A program made the translations under genes and the position numbers. The notes beneath the pieces were generated by a model that was given only the letters and a program-made list of their open reading frames with translations, made no database searches and was not told where the DNA came from. Source: Gnomoniopsis sp. IMI 355080 (lineage: Eukaryota; Ascomycota; Sordariomycetes; Diaporthales; Gnomoniaceae). Taken from it: a stretch of 17,530 nucleotides of DNA. Shown one piece after another: positions 9,156 to 17,530 of this stretch (its first letter is position 1; each line of letters starts with the position of its first letter). The stretch covers positions 1-17,530 of the forward strand of contig JAPEVC010000401.1 in the NCBI GenBank assembly GCA_027946555.1, read 5' to 3'.

Positions 9156-9159
9156 ATGA
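9104..9159 (+). promoter_or_regulatory. GUP1 upstream ORFs, second ending in ATGA overlap with the main start
   Basis: The first uORF is minimal: ATG ACA TGA at 9104-9112, with A at -3. The second ATG (9109) lies inside it and opens a 16-residue frame, MNNWRASTPTPADPPP. Its TGA (9157-9159) overlaps the GUP1 ATG (9156-9158). The encoded peptide ends in a proline run, a context known to slow ribosomes. Presence in the mature mRNA is assumed, not shown. Confidence 0.55.
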
Positions 9160-11260
9160 GCCCGCTGTCCTTTCTACGGAGGGTCTACACTCTCGACACC
9201 CTCGACACGCGCTTCACAACGCAGGCCACCGCCTCTTACCGGACAGTCGTGGACTCACGGCGTGACGACGAACCCAAAGATGCACAGAGGGAGAGAGTGC
9301 TTGCCAGGGCATCACCCTCGAAATGGAAAACCCCAGAGTTCATCTTCTACGCAATCTTCGTCTCCTTGTGCATTCCCCTCATGTGCTATGTTCCATATAC
9401 GGTGTCAAGAGGTAGGCAATCCACTCTTGGCTGGACAACATGCACCCACATACTAATACGTCCATTGAAGCTTCGGACCCTCGATTCCACAAATTTGCAG
9501 GTTGGCTGAGCCCTGGCTGGGTTCCCGGCCGGAAGATCGTGAGCCAGTCTGCTACGCCCCATTCCCTTGAGATGTACTTGCTAAGTGACCTCTACCAGGA
9601 TAACACCGACGCGCAATACCACAGCTTCCGCTCGAACATCCCCTACATGGCCGCTCTCGTTATATTCCACCCTCTCTGCCGCAGAGTATATAACAAATTC
9701 TACCGCCCTTTGCCCCCAGGCAAGACACCCATTGACACCGCCGAGGCCCGCCTCAACCAGCGCGCCTCCTTCGATTACACTTTTGCGCTGATCTTCCTTG
9801 CCGCCCTGCACGGCTTCTCTATATTCAAGGTGCTTGCGATTCTGTGGCTCAATTATAACTTTGTGACGAGCCTACCAAGGCAATATGTGCCAGTATTCAC
9901 CTGGGTCTTCAATATTGGTGTGCTCTTCGCAAACGAGCTGGGCGACGGGTACATGTACAAAGACATTGCAACATTATTGTCGGGCACGCCACCATACCTC
10001 GTGCGTGGTGCTCCCATTGATGGGACTCTGGTGGCATGGGGCGCATGGATGGATAGCTGGGGCGGGATCATGAAGCGGTGGCAGATCCTTTTCAACATCA
10101 CCGTCCTGAGGCTCATCAGCTTCAATCTGGACTATTACTGGAGTCTGAACTATAGGAGCTCTAGTCCTATGGAGGTGAGAACCCTCCATTGTGCACGCTT
10201 TGTCCTTGGAACGATACTAACAGCGCTAAGAAGAAACAATCTGACCCCACCGCTCTGTCGGAGCGTGATCGCGTGACCATTCCCGCGCCAGCAAGGGACT
10301 TCACCTTCCGAAACTACCTCGCCTACGCCCTCTATGCTCCCTTGTATCTCACGGGCCCAATTCTCACCTTCAACGACTACATCTCACAACTTCGCTACCG
10401 GCCACTCTCCATCGAGACCCACCGGACGGTTCGCTATGCTGTGCGTTTCCTCCTCTGCCTATTGTGCATGGAACTCCTGTTACATTTCATCTATATCGGC
10501 GCAATCAGCAAGGCCGACCCTGATTGGTCCTCATACACGCCCGCGCAACTCTCACTCCTGTCCCTGTACAACCTCTACATCATTTGGCTGAAGCTTCTCC
10601 TCCCCTGGCGCATGTTCCGCCTATGGAGCCTGGTCGACGGCATCGACCCGCCCGAGAACATGGTGCGCTGCGTCACCAATAACTATTCTACGCTGAGCTT
10701 CTGGCGTGGCTGGCACCGCAGCTACAACAAGTGGCTGGTGCGGTACTTATGGATCCCACTCGGCGGTGCGGACTTTCGTACGCCGCTGTCGGCGGTGAGG
10801 TCCGTCGCCGGGTATCTACTCATCTTCACCTTCGTGGCGCTGTGGCACGATATCAAGCTGCGTCTGCTTGTATGGGCGTGGCTGATTGTGCTGTTCATCC
10901 TGCCCGAGGTCATTGCGAGGGCGGTATTCCCCAAGCGAAAGTTTGAGGGAAGAGAGACGCAATACCGGATGCTGTGCGCAGCGGGCGGCGTGATGAATTG
11001 CTTTTTAATGTGTGCGGGCAATCTTGTCGGCTTTGCATTCGGCCTGGATGGATTGAACAGCATTTTGAAGGGGATCTTTGATGATTATTCTGGTGAGTAT
11101 TTTCGCGTCTACTTCTCTTAGGGTCGATTGAATGCTAATGCGTATCTCTCTAGGCCTGATATTCTTCTTCACAGCGTTTGGAGCAACATTTGTTGGCGTA
11201 CAGGTCATGTTCGAGGTCAGAGAGTCGGAACTGAGGAAGGGCATAAATCTCAAGTGTTGA
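9156..11260 (+). CDS. GUP1: GUP1 homologue, MBOAT-family membrane O-acyltransferase
   Basis: Exons 9156-9411, 9471-9538, 9599-10174, 10231-11092 and 11154-11260 give 622 residues. GUP1 is a multipass ER membrane protein that remodels GPI-anchor lipids by adding a long acyl chain to lyso-PI; loss disturbs glycerol uptake, rafts and the cell wall. Visible here are the N-terminal RRVYTLDTLDTRF (8-20), a first membrane segment at about 61-82, SPGWVPGRKI joined to DNTDAQY, FNLDYYWSLNY, GPILTFNDY, the MBOAT signature FWRGWHRSYNKW (457-468, N466), and the catalytic histidine H506 in FVALWHDI. The C-terminus is MFEVRESELRKGINLKC. Introns 1, 3 and 4 have TACTAAT, TACTAAC and GCTAATG branch points. Intron 2 (9539-9598, GTGAGC...CTAAG...CCAG) is exactly 60 nt without a stop; I remove it because the family has no insert there. 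In intron 4 an earlier TTAG at 11121 would give an early stop. The start ATG matches the family N-terminus and has G at -3. Confidence 0.96.
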
Positions 11261-11364
11261 AACATCACAGCATAGCCAGGACATCAAATTTATCTGCCCT
11301 TTGTACCATCATAAGAAGTTTCAAAGTAATGCTTGAAAGTCGCCTTAGAACTATTATTATAACT
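11261..11364. other. Very short convergent gap
   Basis: Only 104 bp lie between the GUP1 stop and the stop of the AIG1-like gene. Typical 3' UTRs of 100-300 nt from the two genes would overlap, so antisense pairing of the two transcript ends is likely. Confidence 0.7.
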
Positions 11365-12682
11365 TTACTTTCCCAATATGACATGTCCGGGGGTATATCC
11401 ATCAACCAAGCCCGTTCCAGGCGACGTCTAACCAAAAGAGAAAACACATTAGTCAAACCACTCGGTCCCTTCCTCACATCTCGCCATCAATCACGCAGAG
11501 GATGACTCCCACTCACCGGACTGCCGTCTCGGCCACTACTACCCAGCTTCTCGACCCTTCCCATCTCAACATCCTCCAACCCACCAGTCTCTCCCGAGCC
11601 CCTGCTGCCCAGCGGCTTGTCCGCAAACTTACCCTCGAATCCTCCCTTCCTCTCTGTTGCCCACAGCCGCAAGTGAATGAACCCCTTGACGATACTGAAC
11701 ACGATCACGGCGCCCACCGCAATTCCCAAAATATAGCCGGCAGTGATTGCGCTGCCCTGCGTCTGGATGTCGAGAAATGTGTACGTGTAGAAGCCCTTGG
11801 TATAATACGTCACATAAGCCAGCGTCAGATACAGCGCCAACACGAAAACGATCCACCAGGCGTGAATCCACAGCGGCGCGGGCGTGCGCGGTACGACAAT
11901 TTCAAAAAAGGCAAACACGCTGTTGAGCGCATGCTCGGACGTGTTGCTCCAGGCGTCGTACGTGACCGTGAACCACACGCCCGGATAGATGATCCCCCAG
12001 TAGACGGCCGTCACGATGAACGGGTACACGGTGATGGTGGTGTAGTAGAAGGCGTGCAGGGCCTGCAGAGGGCGCGGTAGACGGTCGAGAAGCGGGGTGC
12101 CTGTGCGCGCGTAGGAGAAGGTGTGCAGCGCCGCGGTGAGGTTATAGAAGGCGAGCCCCCAGTAGGTTAGGACGGTGAAGTACGAGTACTCATCGCCAGC
12201 GGCGGTACAGCCGCCTTCGGATGGGTGTGTGCAGTAGTAGCCGGACTGAAAGAGCAGGACGAAGAGACCATAGCAGCCCTATTGATGAGTTGTGCGGTTA
12301 GCGGGATGTTTAAACTACCATATGCCCTATACCTAGGTAATTTTTCTTCTTCTTCGTTCCTGAACGCCACCCCGAGGTAATCATATCATGCCTGCGCTAT
12401 GAACCCAAAAAGTTTGTAGCCTTGTAATGGTTTGGCGTATATTATGGTGCAGATGGCGCAAACTAGACGGCGCATGTCTTGGCAAATGCAAGATTCTTGT
12501 CTTGAGTGCGAAAATGCAGGAGAAAAAGAAGTGTTAAAGAGATTAGATTGTAAACTTACAAATGCCGCGCGCACGGCGGCCAGAGCGTATGGTGGCAGCA
12601 GCCACGATGTCTCAAAGCGGTGCGATGGGTCCCATAGATCGGTCCCAAATTTGAGGGGGTTTTCAAAGCGTAGATTCACCAT
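11365..12682 (-). CDS. FAR-17a/AIG1-like multipass membrane protein
   Basis: Exons 12682-12560, 12278-11517 and 11427-11365 give 315 residues. Intron 1 is 281 bp (GTAAGT...CGCTAACC...AATAG). Intron 2 is 89 bp (GTGAGT...GACTAATG...TTTTGGTTAG). About six hydrophobic segments are visible, at roughly 32-52, 74-95, 121-140, 157-172, 178-198 and 214-235. The tail is hydrophilic, Gly/Ser-rich and probably cytosolic. Human AIG1/ADTRP hydrolyse fatty-acid esters of hydroxy fatty acids with an intramembrane Thr and His. Candidate equivalents here are T76 in YSYFTVLTYW and H157 in EHALNSVFAFFEI; this alignment is by eye. HRFETSWLLPP (21-31) and GFYTYTFLD also recall fungal members as I remember them. 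Without intron 2 splicing the protein would end nine codons after the donor instead of gaining a 20-residue tail. The ATG is 12682, with no ATG in the preceding 80 nt. Confidence 0.82.
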
Positions 12683-12891
12683 CTTGCCGTTCTTTGCCCA
12701 CGCGCGTGTACTGGGCTGCGTGGCTCGTGGCGATGGGGGGAGGATGATGCTGAGATCTTTGTCGCTGGGTTCAGGATGGAATTGTCGGGCCCCCTGTTTG
12801 GTTTTTCTTTGGCTTCGTCCGTCGGTTCGGCCGAGGACCTTGCAAGAGCCACTGAAAATGGCCTTAACGGTAAGACAAGCGATATTGTTTG

Positions 12892-12902
12892 TATATATAA
12901 AA
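12892..12902. promoter_or_regulatory. TATA-like element
   Basis: TATATATAAAA lies about 210 bp upstream of the minus-strand gene starting at 12682. The core TATATA reads on both strands, so it could serve that gene or an unseen rightward transcript. It is a plausible core promoter site, not proven. Confidence 0.35.
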
Positions 12903-13507
12903 GCGAAAAGGAAACGCAGGATTAGATGGTAGATGGATGGAAAAGGGATCCAGAAAACGTCCTAGCAATCCCTACGCGACAAACCATGAGTGACGAGATC
13001 GCGCGTGTGGTGGCTCCCCCCGTATTGGATGAGACGACAAAAGCCGAGGCGGTTTGAGACGAGGCCTTGTCATGAACTTTCGGGCGAGTTGCGAGCGCAC
13101 GGAAAAGTGGACCAGAAGAGCAAATGGCAGCGAGAATTGGTTATTTGTGGAGATGAAAGTGTCAGGCGGAGGGGGTTTCCTATTCGAATGCGACCGGTTC
13201 ATGGGCACTAAACCAGTCGACGGAGCTTCGGACATTGGGACTATGACTAGGCTGGCGGCTGGCTGTTGGCAGGTGATCAATTTAGTATGTATTTTCTTTG
13301 GCGTGCTCTTCCTAAATAACTCTCACATGGGAAATCATCTACATTGTTACCAACCTAATCAACATTTGGTTGTGGTCTCTTCCCATGTGGCTTCACATAG
13401 CGTTTCTTGCTGAATATTGATCAGGAAGGCAAGTCAGTCAGGAAGGGATCCCCCCAGATACATAAGTAGGTAGTACGTCTCATGCACCGGCACGCCTTTT
13501 CCGCCCA

Positions 13508-13520
13508 CATGCATTGCATG
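13508..13520. repeat. 13-bp palindrome CATGCA-T-TGCATG
   Basis: Six-base arms around one T. It is short enough to arise by chance, but the CATGCA/TGCATG dyad resembles transcription-factor half sites. No gene is adjacent. Confidence 0.35.
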
Positions 13521-14611
13521 CAATTCATTCGCACGCCATCCAGCTCCAGCAGCACAGCGGCTAGGCGAGCCCGGCTGCTTGGAGAAGGCGTTACCCTTCT
13601 AGGGAGTTGGTTCCATCGGGGGAATTCTTGTGCTGAAAAATCGGGCCACTGCCACGCGACAGCACTCTAAGGAAATATATAAGATGCAAGCGAAGAAGGC
13701 AGCTTGAAACATACTTCTAGAGGGCCCGGACGACCTGCATTGTAACCCTGCCTGGCACCCTTTCTCCTCTCTTGCCGGCCTGGATCGGTTGAAAAGGTGG
13801 TGCGGAGTTCTGTATAAAACTGGACTCTCAAGTATATGCAATGCCATCAAGGTTCTGGCTGCCGTGTCCATGATATTGGATACTTGCGGCGGCGTATGAG
13901 TCGTGCTGGCGCGTCGGTGGTTTATATTCAGCGACGCGGCTTCCTAGGGACCTAGTATTGTGCACAAGTAATTATAGTGTGGGCCGGGCATTATTCATAT
14001 TGATGAATTTCTTCCCGCGTTTGACGGGGAAAAGTGAATCATGTTATTGTTATTATTATTAGTTTCGGGCGGCTTCCTGTCAAAATTGGAGCTGTGCTTG
14101 CAAGATGCTCGCTCAATTGCAGAACGAGACTGGACAAAAGCCGACCAGAGGCAGTGCATAAGTCCGACCGTTGGGCAGGGGTGATGCACTCACTACGTAC
14201 GCCTCAGCAGCACCGCGTGAGCATGTCGGCCTTGCCATTGACGACAGGGACTATTACTATTAGCAAGGTCGTCGCCGTGTTCCAGCGGTATGGCAGGCGC
14301 GCAGAATTTGCATTGCTCATGGAGCAATCCTCTTGGGTCCGAAATCTCAATCCAATTTTTATGTAAGGCTGGAGTTTTGTTCCACAAAGGAAAAAGCAAG
14401 GGAACATACGTAATAGCAATGCAATTGCAGAATATTCTATACTTTTCTGGAGTAAGTTAAATTTATGAACACTTCATTTGCGATCGCAGGGCTTCAAAGT
14501 GGCACAGGCAAGGTCTACCTAATGTACCATCACAAGGCCTACCATGGTGCGTGGATAGGGCGAGGGAACATCATGCTGCTACATGCACTCAGCCTGGGAG
14601 ATGCGAGACTA

Positions 14612-14637
14612 ACTACCTACCTAAGTAGGTAGGTAGT
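14612..14637. repeat. 12-bp inverted repeat with 2-nt loop, TACCTA type
   Basis: ACTACCTACCTA (14612-14623) pairs perfectly with TAGGTAGGTAGT (14626-14637) around AG. It is the longest perfect hairpin I found in the window. The same TACCTACCTA unit recurs nearby. No run of T follows, and fungal genes do not use such terminators, so I do not call it a terminator. Confidence 0.8.
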
Positions 14638-15995
14638 CTCTGATGTGAGTCTTTTGGCAAACCTTGGCGCGTGGCATGCGGTGGATGCGACTTATATTGT
14701 TGACAGGCTGAGTTTGTATTGCATAACGTAAGGCATGTCTGTTGAGCGCGGCGGCCTGAAAGTTCGGACGACGACGTTTTCCACGATAGATGTCATGCTT
14801 GCATCGGCCCGGTGCCACGTTTTTTTCGACAAGAATGCACACAGTTTCGATGACGCCGGCATAGGGCAACCGAATGGTTTACCTACCTACTTTGGCATAG
14901 GAGATGATGGCAGAGGGCAAAGTAAGCACAAGGAAAGGTCAGCATTACAAGCACACGTCGATGAAATGAAAACTATAGTGCCAGTGAAAAATCAATCTAA
15001 GGGCCCGCTGCATTCGCAGGTCGACGAGGCTGAGCCTTGTGTAGCCGGGCAGTCCTGGGTGGCGCAAGGTTCCACAGGCCTTGGAAGCGGGCAAGGGATC
15101 GGACAAGTCTCTCTGCCAGTCCGGGAAGTACTACTAGTATGTACGTAGTGTATGGGGTCGAATCGTTGGGCAAACACTCGGGTATTGAAGATGTTTCGGG
15201 TCGTGTTGCCGACGTTGATGAAGGAGGTTACGATGCCGATCGACTTTGTCGCCCGAGGAGATGTAGATACTATGGTAGAGATCCAGGAACGGCCGATCGT
15301 TTGCACATCGCTGGGGCCGGGCCACGTTGTCCGGCGCGGCACAGATATTACAGGGGGGCAATGATCTGCTCCATAGGCCCGAAGGCCGGTGTTCCAGGCC
15401 CCTGTGGGACGAGTGAAAGAAAGTTCATCGTGTACCAGTGGGGAACCCTTAGAATCCAGGGTCTTGGCGATTGCGAGGATTGAGCCAGGTTCACCCAAGT
15501 TCATCTACCCGCAAAGCCTCGGAGGCGGGGGGCAAGTGTTGGCTCTCTTGAGATTGGCAAAGCTGCAGGCTTCATCTGTTATACATGGTATGTGCATGCC
15601 ATAGTACCTACCTGTCTATATACCGGCCACCTATAATGCCAGACTGCATACATTATTAGTATCAATATGGGGCCGACATTGATTGAATGGGTCTGCTCTA
15701 GATGGCTGAAGATGAAGTCCAGATTGCAAGAAGTGTACCCAGACAGGCACTGTACAGGATTGAACGAACCCCTTGGTCTGTGCTGCACTTATGGTATCCG
15801 TGCATGTTCCACTGCGCGGAAATGCAGTGGGGAAGTACGTCGACCCTTAGCGAAGCGAGATCGAAAGATTCAAAGCTCAAGGTGACCATGTCACTTTTCA
15901 CATTCGCCTACTGCGTACACACCCAGACACTGTCGTACGACCTGCATTGCTTGATTGCTTGTTATACGGATCATGTGTTCGTAATGCTAAGTAAG

Positions 15996-16017
15996 TCACG
16001 CACCTGAGCGTGCGTGA
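15996..16017. repeat. 8-bp inverted repeat TCACGCAC / GTGCGTGA
   Basis: Perfect 8-base arms at 15996-16003 and 16010-16017 around a 6-nt spacer. It could be a dyad binding site in the upstream region of the putative right-hand gene. Role unknown. Confidence 0.5.
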
Positions 16018-16412
16018 AAGCACTACATAGTACAGGCTCTATGCCAAGTCGGGAAATCGTGATCAATTTGACTTACTCGCGTGAGCTACATTACCATGTT
16101 CAGTACTATGGATGAAGTGTGTTCTAAAAGTAAAAACATGGACGATCCTTTCCCAAGGGTCAACTTTCCGAGTTCGTCTCCTCCCCCCCCTGGCCTATCT
16201 TAGCAGACTGGCGGGAACACACAGACACATCCCTCGTCTATGACTGCTACCATGGCATGCAGATACGTAAGGAGCCTACTGTGTGTAAATTTAGAGTCCC
16301 GTATACTGTGTGCTCACAACACCAACGCTTCACCAGTGCACGACAGTCCGCTAGATATCTCACCTTTTGAAATGCTAGCGTCGGTGTGTCGGTGCGTCGA
16401 CAAAAGACCATG

Positions 16413-17530
16413 AGCAAAGGTGTGCGTGCGTCCGTGTTGCAGAAAACCAACCATCGTGCTGACAGTCCTTGCCGGTACACTCGTCGCTTGCAGGCAGGCT
16501 ATTGAAATCATCTGCACCCGACTGCAACTGGCAACCTACCATTTCCCTCGCGAGCCTCAAGCTGGGATCTCCATCTCATCTATTTTTCCAGAGAGAGAGA
16601 GAGAGAGATAGAGAATCTTTGGTCTCCTGCATCCCATTGCCGCCAACTCGAATCGTCTGCCTCGTCTGCCTCGTTCACTGCCTCGCTTGTCGTCCGAACT
16701 CTGTCTCTTCTCTTTCACTACCACTACTACTACCACCACTAATTCATCCCTTTTGCCTGTTCCGTCAGCCCTACCAAGGGGTCGGCTCGTCGTCATTCAA
16801 TCCATCGCCGCGTGCCCGTTCGTCAATTCGTCGGGTCCGCTTCAAAGGTTCCCTCCCCGGACCAAGGACCGCTGCTCTTCAAATTACTATTCGGCTCATA
16901 CCTTCCAGTGGCCCCATTCAATACAAACCTTAATCTCTTTGCCCTCTCCTTAGTCCACTGCGTTGCGTTCGAGGCCACGCTATCGTTTTAATATCCGCCG
17001 CCGTCATCAAACATCCTGACAAAGGCCATCAAGCTCCCTTCTGGCCCGGCTCGGCGGTCTGTCATTCAATTTTCACCCCCTTCTCGTCAAGGCCAGCTTT
17101 CTACACCGCGACGCGACATTTCTATAGCCCTTGCCGTCACCATCGCTATCCTCGCATATCATGCGTCCGAATTTAAACGCCACCAACTGACATCTCGTAT
17201 TTCCTTGCCCCCCATCGCGAACTTACATGCCCATGCGCCGTCGGTGCCGCAAGGGAGGACAAGCACGGATCACCAGTGCTCACACTTGAGCCTGCCCCTC
17301 GATTTGTGCGACACCATTCCCAACTGTCACCTGTCTTCCTCCTCCATACCCGACCCCAACAATAGAAGGCGTGTCTCCTCTCTCGGCAGCCTGCGCCCGC
17401 GGCTACCTGCGTCTGCGTCTACATCGGCGCCGCTTTGGACTGGCTCAACCTCGAGTCTGCCCTACATCCACGTTCTTTTTCGACCACCATCTCGCTTGCC
17501 GATCTCGAGTTCCCTCAGACGCCCGCTTCT
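16413..17530 (+). promoter_or_regulatory. Putative long 5' leader / promoter of a gene beyond the right edge
   Basis: The + strand is rich in C and T and carries CT-rich tracts. From 16413 to 17160 it contains no ATG in 748 nt. Only three ATGs follow: one at 17161 opening a 9-codon uORF (to 17190), and 17227 with in-frame 17233, opening a 20-codon uORF (to 17289). None occurs from 17290 to the end. No frame gives a protein-like product on either strand. This pattern fits a long transcribed leader with upstream ATGs selected against, as found before fungal regulators and kinases. The gene itself is not visible. Confidence 0.5.
16591..16606. repeat. (GA)8 microsatellite
   Basis: Eight uninterrupted GA units, followed by TAGAGA. 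It sits at the upstream edge of the pyrimidine-rich leader-like region. GA/CT repeats are common near fungal promoters and are length-variable. Confidence 0.9.

Larger units (their letters stand above)
12683..16412. other. Long gene-poor region
   Basis: About 3.7 kb with no recognised intact gene. Short frames occur on both strands, often overlapping each other, without family resemblance apart from a weak transporter-like stretch on the minus strand at 15142-15303. The region holds several inverted repeats (13508-13520, 14612-14637, 15996-16017), a TTA-rich run near 14042-14060 and repeated TACCTACCTA motifs. It may include the distal promoter of a gene to the right. Confidence 0.5.

Noticed and set aside
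11093..11121. Earlier acceptor TTAG at 11121 for the last GUP1 intron
   Set aside because: It lacks a preceding branch point, and its use puts a TAA in frame after five codons; the acceptor at 11153 follows GCTAATG and gives the family C-terminus.
12432..12932. 166-codon + strand frame
   Set aside because: It is antisense to exon 1 and the first intron of the AIG1-like gene and continues into its promoter; no protein motif.
14612..14637. Hairpin as a transcription terminator
   Set aside because: No gene ends near it, no T run follows, and fungal Pol II genes do not end at such hairpins.
14735..15148. 137-codon + strand frame
   Set aside because: Composition is Gly/Ser/Gln mixed without motifs, and it overlaps the opposite-strand frame 14992-15504. 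No family resemblance.
15150..15170. tRNA B-box-like GGTCGAATC
   Set aside because: No matching A box, acceptor stem or cloverleaf could be built around it.

Overview
The window reads as nuclear DNA of a filamentous ascomycete (Pezizomycotina). Its genes carry short introns (56-89 bp, plus 182 and 281 bp) with GTRAGT-type donors, CTAAY branch points and YAG acceptors. There are no operons or Shine-Dalgarno sites, and the products are typical fungal orthologues. The class cannot be fixed from sequence alone. I see no CRISPR array, rRNA, tRNA, insertion sequence or intact transposon.

Layout. 1-1130 holds no recognised gene. 1131-1886 (+) encodes a Gly/Tyr/Gln-rich low-complexity protein with a 102-bp tandem duplication. 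2490-4205 (-) is a three-exon mitochondrial methyltransferase of the MidA/NDUFAF7 (DUF185) family. It shares a 407-bp divergent promoter with 4613-5968 (+), an intronless, membrane-anchored cysteine synthase-like PLP enzyme. 6384-7524 (-) is transcription elongation factor TFIIS, whose last coding exon is only 9 nt. After a 1.6-kb divergent intergenic region, 9156-11260 (+) is the MBOAT-family GUP1 homologue in five exons. It converges on 11365-12682 (-), a FAR-17a/AIG1-like multipass membrane protein in three exons. From 12683 to about 16412 there is no recognisable gene, only inverted repeats and repeated TACCTA motifs. From 16413 to the right edge the + strand is pyrimidine-rich and almost free of ATG. 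It looks like the long 5' leader of a gene that starts beyond the window.

The six genes strictly alternate strand, so every neighbour pair is divergent or convergent. Their roles are mostly housekeeping: mitochondrial methylation, a mitochondrial-type cysteine synthase homologue, RNA polymerase II elongation and membrane lipid remodelling. They do not form a pathway cluster. GUP1 and the AIG1-like gene both concern acyl lipids and sit tail to tail, but joint function is inference only.

No new multi-gene system is evident. The most interesting signals concern expression: uORFs whose stop overlaps the next start (ATGA) before GUP1 and before the cysteine synthase gene; a 60-nt, stop-free, in-frame intron in GUP1; the 9-nt terminal exon of TFIIS; and the 748-nt ATG-free leader at the right end.
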